Counted from the first letter of the stretch, positions 42,710 through 52,199 are shown. The stretch is 64,000 bases of DNA from Nanosyncoccus sp963544575 (GCA_963544575.1 CAUUFZ010000001.1:1-64000), one strand, 5' to 3'. Notes: a model not told the origin generated them from the letters alone. Numbers and translations: made by a program.

Positions 42710-43660
42710 GTGAAAATTTTTCAAGAAACTACCTACAAACTTTATCGCAAAACGCCGCTTTTTTCTGGGCAATCCAAGTCTCTGAAAATCGCGGTGATTT
42801 CCGACATTCATTTTTCGCGCCTCGTGAAAAATCTTAAACTCCGCGCCATTATCAAACAATTTGAGCTTGCACGTCCAGATTATATTTTTATCACTGGTGA
42901 CCTCATCGATACTTTGGAGTGTGTAGATTCTCTCAGTGAACGCGAGCGTTTTCTTGGTTTTCTACAGAATCTCACGGCTATTTCTTCTGTTCGCAAAATG
43001 ATTGTCAGTCTCGGTAATCACGATTTTTATCGCATTCCGGAAAATAAAAAAGGCTGGCATATCGTGCGCGATGAGGAATTCCTTAAATCTCTTCGCGAGG
43101 TGCCAAATCTAGTTTTGCTCGATGATGAAATCTACCAAGATGATGATATTTTCTGTTTTGGTTACACCCAGAAAAAATCTTATTACACCGAAGATGGGGT
43201 GAATTTTGCTGAAAATGCCGAAGCCCAGCTCGAAGATCTTACGAAAACCCTAGTGAATCTTCCAGAGCCACCTGTCGATAAATTGAAATTCGCTCTCATT
43301 CATGCTCCGACTTATCTCCAGACCCCAGATATAGAATTTCTTTTGCAGCCTTTTGATTATATTTTATCTGGACATATGCATAATGGCATTGTCCCGCCCG
43401 TACTCGACGAATTTTGGCGTAATCAAAAGGGAATTATTTCTCCCACCAAGAAACTTTTTTCGGGCGCATGTCGTCATACCTTGAAAACTTATGACGATAA
43501 ACTAATCGTAGTTGGGCCGGTCACTACTTTTCATGCTCACCTTGGTTTGCTTGAAAAGCTCAATGTTTTTTATCCCACTTATCTCACCTATCTCGAAATT
43601 TCCGATAAAAAAACGTACGCTCGCAAGCCGTACGTCAAACATACTTATAAAAATTGGTAG
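42710..43660 (+). CDS. Metallophosphoesterase
   Basis: The 316-residue protein starts with GTG and has the calcineurin-like set: KIAVISDIHFS near residue 24, FITGDLIDT near 60, SLGNHDFY near 102, FALIHAPTYLQ near 195 and LSGHMHNG near 222. The order fits the YkuE-like branch. No clear signal helix is present. It is coupled to the methyltransferase. The last two codons overlap the tRNA-Arg gene on the other strand, and its 3' coding sequence contains that tRNA's terminator. Confidence 0.85.
   Translation: MKIFQETTYKLYRKTPLFSGQSKSLKIAVISDIHFSRLVKNLKLRAIIKQFELARPDYIFITGDLIDTLECVDSLSERERFLGFLQNLTAISSVRKMIVSLGNHDFYRIPENKKGWHIVRDEEFLKSLREVPNLVLLDDEIYQDDDIFCFGYTQKKSYYTEDGVNFAENAEAQLEDLTKTLVNLPEPPVDKLKFALIHAPTYLQTPDIEFLLQPFDYILSGHMHNGIVPPVLDEFWRNQKGIISPTKKLFSGACRHTLKTYDDKLIVVGPVTTFHAHLGLLEKLNVFYPTYLTYLEISDKKTYARKPYVKHTYKNW
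43607..43635 (-). terminator. tRNA-Arg terminator inside the phosphoesterase coding region
   Basis: Read on the minus strand, ACGTACG-gcttgcgag-CGTACGT is followed by seven T, about 20 nt after the tRNA CCA. Confidence 0.75.
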
Positions 43661-43731
43661 CGCCAATAGGGTTCGAACCTATGACCTTGAGCTTAGAAGT
43701 CTCCTGCTCTATCCAGCTGAGCTATGGCGCC
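43655..43731 (-). tRNA. tRNA-Arg (TCT)
   Basis: Acceptor GGCGCCA/TGGCGCT, anticodon loop CTTCTAA giving TCT, T stem ATAGG/CCTAT, discriminator A and encoded CCA. The anticodon stem GGAGA/GCTCA has only three Watson-Crick pairs, with G27:A43 and A31:G39 opposed. Confidence 0.88.
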
Positions 43732-43885
43732 AAGTTATTTTTATTCTATCACTAACTCGGTAAAAAGCAAAATCGGCTAGCCTCAAGAGTTGTGTTGAGT
43801 TCTAAAATATACCCACAATCTTACAAAATTCATCTTACAAATTCCACCACTCATAATCTGAATTTAACCTGTATTTTTAAAATGT

Positions 43886-43896
43886 TTATGCTATAC
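43886..43896 (+). promoter_or_regulatory. Promoter region of the second BspA-like gene
   Basis: TTTATGCTATACT near 43884-43896 is followed by AAGGAGAG at 43906 that has no start codon at normal spacing, so the long leader up to 43977 is unexplained. Confidence 0.45.
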
Positions 43897-43976
43897 TAAG
43901 GTTAAAGAAGGAGAGAAAAAGTAGAAGACGTAGTTGTTGTAAATAAAACAATTGCATAAACTATTAAACTTATGTT

Positions 43977-45731
43977 ATGATTACATGTGTGAAAAAATTA
44001 AGTATCACCGGGGTTCGAGTCCTTTCGTTCCTCGTTAACAGTTTTGAAAAACTTTTTCTCTCCCAAGATACTTTCTTCAAAATCACGATACTGATTTTTT
44101 CACTGGTATTATCCAATTTATTCTTTGAAGTACAATCATCTTATGCCCTGAAACCGACACCTACGCTGTCGGTTTCTTTGTTATCTGCCTCGAATATCGA
44201 GCTACATAGTAGCGATATTTTAAGTAAACCAAATCACGTGATTAGCATACCTAATTATTACAATGTGAAAACCAACAATGTTACTGGTGCGACGACATAT
44301 ATTGACGTCGAGAAAACCGCTTTTACGGACATTAATGACTCTTCAAATACCGCATCTATTAATATGATTTCCAATGAACGGGTAATCGAACACTTAGCCG
44401 ATATTGGTGAAAATACTTTTGCTGGTAGTATTGATTGCAGAAAAGAGAGTCCAGACGAAGAACCCGAAGGTTGGGATCCGCTTGATTTAGTCAGTAGTTC
44501 AATACATAATACCCACTCTAGCTTTGGTAATGCGACCGATTCTGAGGGTGACGATCTTTGTTTTGCTATTGGTATCAAGCTAGGGAATAATCTGCCGACT
44601 GGCACCTATCAAAACAAAGTGATTTTTTCCACGGTTACTAATGAATATCCGACCGAAGTAAATCTTATAAAAGGTGAGGACTTTAGGAATACAGTATGGA
44701 GATTAGCCCCCACTCGTGATATTAAACACTTTGAACGTAGTCTAGTGGCTCCACCCGAGGGGGTTAATACAGTACATTTGGAAGTAGACGAAACCTCCGA
44801 CTATCCATTCTTAGGCTGGGTAGATGAAGCTAGTGAAACTTTTTATTATTACAGTGAGGCTGAAAAAATCTATCTTAATCCTGATTGTAAATCTATGTTT
44901 GCCTCTGTAGATTATGAAAAAATAGATTTAACGCCATTTGATTCCAGTAAAGTTACTAGCACCTACGATATGTTTAGTAACCTTTATGGAGCCAAGGAAA
45001 TTGATTTTTCCAAATTTAACACCAGTAATGTTACAAATATGGGTAGGATGTTTTATAAAAATTCTACTCCAAAGCTTGATCTCTCCAACTTTGATACACG
45101 TAATGTTATTTATATGAATGCAATGTTTATGGAAGCTTGGGGCATAGAGGAATTAAATCTTTCTAGTTTTGATACTAGTAACGTCTGGTTTATGGGTAAT
45201 ATGTTTAAGAATACACATAAGTTAAAAAATCTTGATGTTCATCATTTTAATACACAAAAAGTTAAACATATGCAATATATGTTCTATGGCTCCGGAGCTA
45301 CAAGTCTTGATTTGTCTCATTTTGATACTTCTAAAGTTGAAGATATGAGTAAGATGTTTGCGGAAATGGCGAATATTAAAGAACTTGATTTATCAAATTT
45401 TGATACTAGCAATGTGAAGGATATGTCACGTATGTTTGATCATACTACAGAACTTAGAACACTAGATTTGTCTAATTTTAATACGTCTAAAGTCACCGAT
45501 TTTAGTAAAATGTTTGCTAATGAATACATAAATAAGCTCGAAAGAATTTACGTGAAACAAGATTTCGATACTTCCGCTGGTACAGATTTTACGAATATAT
45601 TTACTGGGCGTACTAATCTTCGTGGTGGAAATGGTTCCTTCCTTCCAGATCCATCCACTGCCGACAAAACCTGGCTCCGCATTGATGACCCAACTAATGG
45701 TCGTCCCGGCTACTTCACCCGTAAAGTCTAA
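43977..45731 (+). CDS. Secreted BspA-like (DUF285) repeat protein
   Basis: The 584-residue product has a hydrophobic segment near residues 34-57 (FKITILIFSLVLSNLFF) before SSYA-LKPT, an N-terminal beta domain ending LPTGTYQNKVIFSTVTNEYP, and about eight repeats such as LDLSNFDTSNVKDMSRMF, the DUF285/BspA pattern. The end, RIDDPTNGRPGYFTRKV, matches the 1343-residue protein at 6433, so the two share a modular plan. The start is uncertain: ATG 43977 or GTG 43989. A surface adhesion role is inferred from the family. Confidence 0.83.
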   Translation: MITCVKKLSITGVRVLSFLVNSFEKLFLSQDTFFKITILIFSLVLSNLFFEVQSSYALKPTPTLSVSLLSASNIELHSSDILSKPNHVISIPNYYNVKTNNVTGATTYIDVEKTAFTDINDSSNTASINMISNERVIEHLADIGENTFAGSIDCRKESPDEEPEGWDPLDLVSSSIHNTHSSFGNATDSEGDDLCFAIGIKLGNNLPTGTYQNKVIFSTVTNEYPTEVNLIKGEDFRNTVWRLAPTRDIKHFERSLVAPPEGVNTVHLEVDETSDYPFLGWVDEASETFYYYSEAEKIYLNPDCKSMFASVDYEKIDLTPFDSSKVTSTYDMFSNLYGAKEIDFSKFNTSNVTNMGRMFYKNSTPKLDLSNFDTRNVIYMNAMFMEAWGIEELNLSSFDTSNVWFMGNMFKNTHKLKNLDVHHFNTQKVKHMQYMFYGSGATSLDLSHFDTSKVEDMSKMFAEMANIKELDLSNFDTSNVKDMSRMFDHTTELRTLDLSNFNTSKVTDFSKMFANEYINKLERIYVKQDFDTSAGTDFTNIFTGRTNLRGGNGSFLPDPSTADKTWLRIDDPTNGRPGYFTRKV

Positions 45732-45747
45732 AAACTTCAAACTAGTG

Positions 45748-45753
45748 TATAAT
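45748..45753 (+). promoter_or_regulatory. Leaderless promoter of the ABC operon
   Basis: TATAAT at 45748-45753 lies eight bases before the ATG at 45762. Confidence 0.6.
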
Positions 45754-45761
45754 TATATTTA

Positions 45762-46709
45762 ATGACCAAGCAGACAATCATTAAAATCGAAAACCTCGAG
45801 AAAAGCTTCGGTAAGATTAAGGCCGTTCGCAAGATTAATCTAGAAGTTTATGAAGGCAGCCTCTTCGCCTTCCTAGGCATCAACGGTGCTGGCAAGTCTA
45901 CCACTATCTCTATGATGTACGGTGGACTGAAAATTGATTCTGGTCGCATCACCATTTGTGGCCAAGACGTCGCCACGCATCTCGATAAAATTAAACATCA
46001 AATCGGTGTAGTTTTTCAGGATTCCGTCCTCGATAAAACTCTCACGGTTTATGAGAACCTCAAATTCCGCGCCGGCTTTTATGGCATTTTCGGTCAAGAT
46101 TTTAAGGCTCGTTATCAGGAATTAGAAAAACTCTTTGATCTCGCCGAAATTAAAAATCAGAAAATTCAAAAACTTTCTGGTGGCCAAAAACGCCGCGTTG
46201 ATATTGCGCGCGCCATTATCCATCAGCCGAAAATCCTTATTCTTGATGAGCCGACCACTGGCCTTGATCCAGGTACTCGCAGTAAAGTTTGGCGGATTAT
46301 TTCCAAGCTTCGTGAAGATCTTAAAATGACAATTTTCCTCACCACGCACTACATGGAAGAAGCCGCCGATGCAGATTATGTCACGATTTTGGACAAGGGA
46401 AGAATCATTGCTGAAGGTACGCCGCTCGAATTAAAAACTCAATACGCCACCGATATTTTGCATCTCTATGGCGTGGAAGAGGCGGATGTTAAAAAGCTTA
46501 AATTACCTTATCAAAAAATTCACAAAGATTTTCAGATCAAAGTCAAAAACTCCGCTCTAGTCACGCAATTAATTGTAAAAAATCCGGAACTCTTCCAAGA
46601 TTTCGAATTGATTAAGAGTACACTGGATGATGTCTTTCTCACGGTTACGAAAAATAAACCAGGTACTGATATTTCGGAATCAAAAAATAGCAAAACGAAA
46701 GCGGAGTAA
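45762..46709 (+). CDS. ABC transporter ATP-binding protein (DrrA-like)
   Basis: The 315-residue protein has Walker A GINGAGKST near residue 37, the signature LSGGQKRRVDIARAI near 138, Walker B ILILDEPTTGLDPGTR near 160 and the switch His in TTHYMEEA. The 80-residue C-terminal extension is typical of DrrA/CcmA-type ATPases. It pairs with the permease that starts three bases after its stop to form an ABC-2 exporter of a drug, lipid or polysaccharide; the substrate is unknown. Confidence 0.9.
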   Translation: MTKQTIIKIENLEKSFGKIKAVRKINLEVYEGSLFAFLGINGAGKSTTISMMYGGLKIDSGRITICGQDVATHLDKIKHQIGVVFQDSVLDKTLTVYENLKFRAGFYGIFGQDFKARYQELEKLFDLAEIKNQKIQKLSGGQKRRVDIARAIIHQPKILILDEPTTGLDPGTRSKVWRIISKLREDLKMTIFLTTHYMEEAADADYVTILDKGRIIAEGTPLELKTQYATDILHLYGVEEADVKKLKLPYQKIHKDFQIKVKNSALVTQLIVKNPELFQDFELIKSTLDDVFLTVTKNKPGTDISESKNSKTKAE

Positions 46710-46712
46710 AAC

Positions 46713-47606
46713 ATGAAAAAATTTCTCAATCTCACTGCACGTAATGTCAAAGTTTTCTTCAGCGACAAATCAATGTTTTTTGCTTCGCTGATCACGCCAA
46801 TGATTTTATTGATTCTCTACGTTACTTTTCTTGGTCGCGTTTTTCATAACAGTCTTGATAAAGACGCCTTAGGTGTCGCACTCCCGGATTCCGTAATTAA
46901 TGCTGTAGTGAATGGTCAAATTCTCGCCTGTCTTCTCGCGGTCTGTAGTGTCACCGTCGCTTTTTCTTCAAATCTTCTGATGGTTAACGATAAGATTACT
47001 GGTAGTACGAAAGATATTGATGTTTCTCCAGTTAAAAGTCACACTAAAAGTCTGGCTTATTTCGCTGCCACTTTTATTTCTACTATTATTATTAATCTCG
47101 TCGCGCTGATTCTTTGCTTGATTTATATTCGCACTCAAAACTGTTGGTATTACGAACTAAAGGATGTTTTGTTACTATTCGGTGATGTAGTGCTGCTTTC
47201 ATTCTTCGGCACCGCCTTAGCTTCTGTGGTTAATTTCGGCCTCAAAACACAAGGTCAACTCAGTGCTGTGGCCAATATCGTCAGCGCCGGTTATGGTTTT
47301 ATTTGTGGCGCTTATATGCCGATTTCAAATTTTTCAGCTCTTCTCCGCGATAGTATTATGTTCCTACCAAGCACCTATTTTATGTCCCTGATTAAAAATC
47401 ACGCTCTAGCCACTCCGTTCCAGGAAATGGCTAAGACCGAAATTCCAGCCCAAGCTGTCGACGCTGTCAAAACCGCTCTCGACTATAAAATCTCCTTTTT
47501 CAATCACGAAGTCCCACTTAACATGATGTATCTCATCGCCATAAGCTCAATTATTGTATTGGTTATTATCTTTGTCTTGCAGAACAAATTCAAGAAACAA
47601 GCTTAA
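46713..47606 (+). CDS. ABC-2 type transporter permease
   Basis: The 297-residue protein has six hydrophobic helices with the ABC-2 layout: a cytoplasmic start (KFLNLTARNVKVFFSDKSM), a helix, a long loop and a cluster of helices including NIVSAGYGFICGAYMPISNF, the region conserved in this family, and FLPSTYFMSLIKN. It forms the membrane part of the exporter with the ATPase before it. Spacing is three bases. Confidence 0.85.
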   Translation: MKKFLNLTARNVKVFFSDKSMFFASLITPMILLILYVTFLGRVFHNSLDKDALGVALPDSVINAVVNGQILACLLAVCSVTVAFSSNLLMVNDKITGSTKDIDVSPVKSHTKSLAYFAATFISTIIINLVALILCLIYIRTQNCWYYELKDVLLLFGDVVLLSFFGTALASVVNFGLKTQGQLSAVANIVSAGYGFICGAYMPISNFSALLRDSIMFLPSTYFMSLIKNHALATPFQEMAKTEIPAQAVDAVKTALDYKISFFNHEVPLNMMYLIAISSIIVLVIIFVLQNKFKKQA

Positions 47607-47625
47607 AAAAGTTTTAGACTTTTAA

Positions 47626-47827
47626 AAGAATGTCGTCTTGCCTTTTGAGGACATAGGCTTGGGCAAGCGCCCTTGAGCGGTCCGATAAAAGGCATGCGAC
47701 ATTCTTCACCTAGAGTGTCTCCGGAACGGGGTATGCGGCGTTCTCTTACCCTTGAGCGGTCCGATAAAAAGCATGCGACATTCTTCCCCTAGAGCGTCTC
47801 CGGAACGAGGTATGCGGCGTTCTCTTA
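47626..47827. repeat. Imperfect inverted repeat plus two 79-bp tandem repeats
   Basis: Two units, 47670-47748 and 47749-47827, are nearly identical; each contains two related sub-elements (GGCATGCGACATTCTT and GGTATGCGGCGTTCTCTT). AAGAATGTCG at 47626 begins an inverted partial copy that could pair with the first unit. The region is GC-richer than its surroundings, lies between two transport operons, and has no open frame. It may be a structured RNA or a REP-like element. Confidence 0.7.
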
Positions 47828-47875
47828 CTTAATTAAGATTTTTTTGTTATAATTATTTATTCAGAGGGAACAAAC

Positions 47876-49645
47876 ATGCTAAAATCTATCAAATATTTAA
47901 AACCTTATTTTTGGCAATGCCTTTTAATCGTCTTAGGTGTTGCACTTCAAGTTTATACCGCACTTGAACTCCCAGCCCTAAGTTCAGACATTATGAATCG
48001 CGGTGTGGCAGAATCTAATATGAGCTTTATTTTTCAAACCGGTCTGTTCATGCTTGGTATTACTGCGCTTGGCTCATTCGGAAGTATCGTCTCGTCCTAT
48101 TTTTCCGCTAAGGTAAGTAGTCGCGTCGCTATGGATATGCGCAAGGATTTCTTCGCCAAGGTGATGTCGCTTTCTTTTTCTGATGTTGAAAAATTCTCCA
48201 CCGCCTCCCTCATTACTCGTACTACTGGTGATATTTGGACTGTTCAGCGTACGTTAATTATGAGTCTTACTATGATGGTGCGCGTACCGTTTATGGCCAT
48301 TGGTGCGATTATCCAGGCTTTTCGCACTGCGCCGAACATGACTTGGATTATTGCTGTTTCGGTAGCTATTCTCTTTATCCAGGCGGCGATTTTAATTAGT
48401 CTTGCCATTCCAAAATTTAAGGTTTATCAAAAAATCTTGGATAAAATCAACTCCATTACGCGTGAAAATCTCACTGGTATCAAGGTAATTCGTGCGCTTA
48501 ATAAGCAGAAATACGAAGAAAATAAATTTGAGCGCAGTAACGAAAAGCTAAAAAACACGGATATTTACATATCAAAAGTTATGGCTTTTCAGCAACCAGT
48601 AGTGAATCTAGTTTTTAATCTTTCCGCCGTTCTCATTATCTTCATTGGTGTTTCTAATCTTCATACCGATATAAGTTATCTCGGTCGCATGCTTGCGTTC
48701 TCGCAATATTCTGCGCAGGTTCTCATGTCCTTCCTCTTCCTAACTTTTCTCTTCGTCATGATTCCTCGCGGTAACGTTTCAAGTAAGCGTATCTCTGAAG
48801 TTCTTGAAACTAAGAGTCAAATCACCTTCAAGGATCAAATGACTGAAACTCCAAGCGAGGTTCCTTCCGTGGAATTTAAGCATGTGACTTTTTCGTATGG
48901 CAAAAAATCCGAAGCTATCATCGAGGATATTTCTTTTGTGGCGAAAGCTGGGCAAACTACCGCTTTCATTGGGTCCACCGGCTCTTGTAAGTCCAACTTA
49001 ATTAATCTCGTGCCTCGTTTCTTCGACGCTACCGAGGGTGAAGTTTTAATTAATAACCTCAATATTAAGGAATATACCGAAAATGCCCTTATGGATAAAA
49101 TCGGTTACGTTCCGCAGCGTGGTTATCTCTTTACTGGCACCGTGCGTAGCAACATTCTTTACGGTGTCGAAAATCTTAAAAAATCGGAACTTGATGTGCG
49201 TATGCGCCATGCCGCTAAAATTGCTCAAGCTGAAGAATTTGTCACTAAGCTAAAAGACCAATACGATGCGCCAATTTCTCAAGGTGGTACCAATGTTTCC
49301 GGTGGTCAAAGGCAGCGTCTCGCCATCGCGCGTGCTCTAGCCAAGCAACCTGAAATTTTAATTTTCGATGATGCTTTTTCGGCTCTTGACATGAAGACCG
49401 ACAAGAAGCTCCGAGAAGATTTAAAATCAGAAATCAAAGACACTGTCGTGCTGATTGTGGCGCAACGTATTAGTACAATTAAAGAAGCTGAGCAAATTAT
49501 TGTTCTCGATCAGGGTAAGATGGTAGGGAAAGGGACCCATTTGGAGCTCTTGAAAAAATGTAAGGTTTACCAAGAAATCGCGAAGTCCCAATTCTCGGAA
49601 GAAGAATTTGCTGATGAAATGCGCCAGGCTAAGGAGGGAAAATAA
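47876..49645 (+). CDS. Heterodimeric ABC exporter subunit, degenerate ATPase site
   Basis: The 589-residue half-transporter has a six-helix exporter domain (residues 1-310) and one nucleotide-binding domain. Its Walker A reads GSTGSCKSN, with Cys in place of the last Gly, Walker B is ILIFDDAFSALD with Asp where catalytic Glu is usual, and the switch is VAQRIST with Gln in place of His. Those changes mark the non-catalytic site of heterodimeric exporters of the TM287/288 and BmrCD kind, though the Walker A Cys is extra. The partner starts one base after its stop. Drug or lipid export is likely. Confidence 0.88.
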   Translation: MLKSIKYLKPYFWQCLLIVLGVALQVYTALELPALSSDIMNRGVAESNMSFIFQTGLFMLGITALGSFGSIVSSYFSAKVSSRVAMDMRKDFFAKVMSLSFSDVEKFSTASLITRTTGDIWTVQRTLIMSLTMMVRVPFMAIGAIIQAFRTAPNMTWIIAVSVAILFIQAAILISLAIPKFKVYQKILDKINSITRENLTGIKVIRALNKQKYEENKFERSNEKLKNTDIYISKVMAFQQPVVNLVFNLSAVLIIFIGVSNLHTDISYLGRMLAFSQYSAQVLMSFLFLTFLFVMIPRGNVSSKRISEVLETKSQITFKDQMTETPSEVPSVEFKHVTFSYGKKSEAIIEDISFVAKAGQTTAFIGSTGSCKSNLINLVPRFFDATEGEVLINNLNIKEYTENALMDKIGYVPQRGYLFTGTVRSNILYGVENLKKSELDVRMRHAAKIAQAEEFVTKLKDQYDAPISQGGTNVSGGQRQRLAIARALAKQPEILIFDDAFSALDMKTDKKLREDLKSEIKDTVVLIVAQRISTIKEAEQIIVLDQGKMVGKGTHLELLKKCKVYQEIAKSQFSEEEFADEMRQAKEGK

Positions 49646-49646
49646 T

Positions 49647-51458
49647 ATGTCTAAAAATTCAAAAAGCACTCAAAAGAAAACTACTCGAGCCTCTAAACAG
49701 ACTATTAAGCGCTTCCTCGCTTCTGTTAAAAAATATCGTTTTGGTTTGCTCGGCTCGGCGCTGCTTGCTCTAATGTCGGCCGGACTTGTAGTGGCCGGTC
49801 CATATCTTCTGGGTCTCATTACTACTGAAGCTTTTGACGCTTTACGTGCTGGTCAGGAAATTAATTTCGCTCGTATCAGCTCACTACTTTTAACCCTAGT
49901 TGGCCTCTACCTTATCTCTGCCGTTGTGGGCTATATTGAGGGGTATGTGGCTGCAGTTATTTCAGCTAAATACGCTAAAGAAATGAAACGCCAAATTCTA
50001 GCTAAGTTCTCGCGTTTACCAATGTCTTATTTTGATAAAACTCAGAATGGTGACACTATGTCGATTATGACTAACGATGTGGAAACTATCGCTGCTTCAC
50101 TCTCGCAAACCCTTTCTCAAATTATTACCAACTTCACGCTTCTGGTTGGTTACCTTGGCATGATGATTTATATCTCCATTCCTATGTCGGCCGTCTCTGT
50201 CATTGTCGTGCCTATTTCCATGCTTGCCGTTTCTAAAGTTGTAAAGAAGGGCTCAGAATATTACAAAAAGCAACGCAAAACTCTCGGTAAATTAAACTCT
50301 GAAATCGAAGAAAATTATGGTGGCCAGCTCATCATCAAGGCTAATAATCACGCCGAAAAATCCAAACAAGATTTTGCTACCGTCAATGAAAAACTTTATC
50401 AGGAAACTTTTAAGGGTGAATTTTATGGCTCACTCACATACCCTATCACCCACCTCTTCCTCGATTTGGCTTTTGTGGGAATTTGTCTGCTCGGTGGCTA
50501 CTATGCTCTAATTGGTGCTCTTACCGTTGGTAGTATTCTGGCATTCTTGCAATATGTTAGTCGTTTCACGCAACCAATTGCTGACACTGCGCAGCTTTCC
50601 TCTACTATTCAGCAAACCCTAGCTGCCGCTGACCGTGTTTTTAATTTCCTAGAAGAGCCGGAAGAAGCTGCCGAAGATTTTACTAGTCAATTTAAATCTA
50701 TTACTAAGGATGGAAAATTCTGTGGGGAAGTAGAATTCTCGCATGTTAATTTCAGTTATGACGGCGTCAAGCCAATCATTAAAGATTTCTCCGTTAAGAT
50801 CGAGCCAGGCATGCAGGTGGCTATTGTCGGGCCAACTGGTGCCGGCAAGACTACTATCGTTAGCCTTCTCATGCGATTCTATGATATTCAGAGTGGCGAA
50901 ATTAAAATTGACGGCATCTCTACTAAGCAAATGAAACGCAGTGAAGTCCGCAGTCTCTTCGGTATGGTCCTTCAGGATACTTGGCTCTTCTCGGGTACTA
51001 TCTTAGAAAATCTTAAATATGGCTCCTCTAATGTTACTTTTGAGCAGGTCGAAGCCGCTGCTAAAATGACTGGTATCGATCATTTTATCAAGTCACTTCC
51101 TGATGGTTACGAAACTAAGATTTCTGAAGATTCTGATAATATTTCCGCCGGCGAAAAACAGCTTCTCACCATTACACGCGCCATTATCACTAATCCGAAA
51201 ATGATGATTCTCGATGAGGCCACTTCCAATGTCGATACACGTACCGAGCAAATTATCCAGCGTGCTTTCGATAAACTCACTGAGGGCCGTACTTCTTTCG
51301 TGATTGCACACCGTCTTTCCACTATTCGTAATGCCGACATTATTCTCGTGATGAAAGAAGGGAACATTGTCGAGCATGGTAGTCACGATGAATTGATGAA
51401 GCTAGATGGTTTCTATGCTGAACTTTATAATTCTCAATTCTCGGAAGAAGCGGAATAA
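49647..51458 (+). CDS. Heterodimeric ABC exporter subunit, catalytic partner
   Basis: The ATG at 49647 follows GGAGGG. The 603-residue protein has six helices and a nucleotide-binding domain with canonical Walker A GPTGAGKTT, Walker B MMILDEATSNVD containing the catalytic Glu, and the switch VIAHRLST. The signature is ISAGEKQ, not SGGQ, which completes the degenerate site of the partner. A Lys/Thr-rich tail precedes the first helix. It forms a heterodimer with the preceding gene product. Confidence 0.9.
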   Translation: MSKNSKSTQKKTTRASKQTIKRFLASVKKYRFGLLGSALLALMSAGLVVAGPYLLGLITTEAFDALRAGQEINFARISSLLLTLVGLYLISAVVGYIEGYVAAVISAKYAKEMKRQILAKFSRLPMSYFDKTQNGDTMSIMTNDVETIAASLSQTLSQIITNFTLLVGYLGMMIYISIPMSAVSVIVVPISMLAVSKVVKKGSEYYKKQRKTLGKLNSEIEENYGGQLIIKANNHAEKSKQDFATVNEKLYQETFKGEFYGSLTYPITHLFLDLAFVGICLLGGYYALIGALTVGSILAFLQYVSRFTQPIADTAQLSSTIQQTLAAADRVFNFLEEPEEAAEDFTSQFKSITKDGKFCGEVEFSHVNFSYDGVKPIIKDFSVKIEPGMQVAIVGPTGAGKTTIVSLLMRFYDIQSGEIKIDGISTKQMKRSEVRSLFGMVLQDTWLFSGTILENLKYGSSNVTFEQVEAAAKMTGIDHFIKSLPDGYETKISEDSDNISAGEKQLLTITRAIITNPKMMILDEATSNVDTRTEQIIQRAFDKLTEGRTSFVIAHRLSTIRNADIILVMKEGNIVEHGSHDELMKLDGFYAELYNSQFSEEAE

Positions 51459-51464
51459 ATAAAA

Positions 51465-52148
51465 ATGATTAATCTCACGAAACTCTTGGCATCCACTGAA
51501 CTTTCGCCAGAATTTCGTGAGTTTTTTCAGGCCGAGCTTGCATCTGGAAAATTCGATTCCTTGCTAGAATTTTTTAATTCAGACTCGTTAGGCTACCAAG
51601 AAATTTATCCTGCTCCAACCCAAATTTTTCGGGTTTTTAAATTGCCCCTCGAGAAAATCAAGGTAGTAATTCTTGGCCAAGACCCCTATCATACTCCTGG
51701 CGTAGCAGATGGTTTAGCCTTTTCGGTTCAAATCAATAAGCTCGCGCCGAGTCTCCGAAATATTTTAAAAGAAGTAAAATCTGACATTGGTCAAACTATT
51801 ATTCAAAACGGCGACCTCACGCCGTGGCTTGAGCAAGGGGTCTTTCTCCTCAATAATGTGTTAACTGTCGAAAAAGGTCATGCCGGCTCGCACCGTCAAA
51901 TTGGCTGGGAACAAATTACGGAAGATTGCGTAAAGATGCTTAGCACTAAACTCCCACACGCTGCGTTTATTCTCTGGGGGTCGGATGCTCAGGCTAAAGT
52001 TAAATTTATTGATTCATCGAGGCACTTAGTTTTGCAATCGGCTCACCCCTCGCCGCTTTCAGCTTATCGCGGATTTTTCGGATCCAAACCATTCTCTCAG
52101 GCTAACCAATTTCTTAAATCGCATCACCTTCAAGAAATTCAGTGGTAA
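51465..52148 (+). CDS. ung: Uracil-DNA glycosylase
   Basis: The 227-residue family 1 enzyme has the water-activating motif VVILGQDPYHTPG near residue 66, FLLNNVLTV near 127, and the minor-groove loop SAHPSPLSAYRGFFGSKPF near 190. It removes uracil from DNA at the start of base excision repair. Length is normal. It begins seven bases after the exporter, so it is probably read through from that operon. Confidence 0.95.
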   Translation: MINLTKLLASTELSPEFREFFQAELASGKFDSLLEFFNSDSLGYQEIYPAPTQIFRVFKLPLEKIKVVILGQDPYHTPGVADGLAFSVQINKLAPSLRNILKEVKSDIGQTIIQNGDLTPWLEQGVFLLNNVLTVEKGHAGSHRQIGWEQITEDCVKMLSTKLPHAAFILWGSDAQAKVKFIDSSRHLVLQSAHPSPLSAYRGFFGSKPFSQANQFLKSHHLQEIQW

Positions 52149-52157
52149 AATCACATA

Positions 52158-52186
52158 AAAAATCTCCCATTGCTGGGAGATTTTCT
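52158..52186 (+). terminator. Intrinsic terminator
   Basis: AATCTCCCA-ttgc-TGGGAGATT followed by T residues, between convergent ung and the pilin gene. Confidence 0.82.
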
Positions 52187-52199
52187 GATTCAAACTAAA

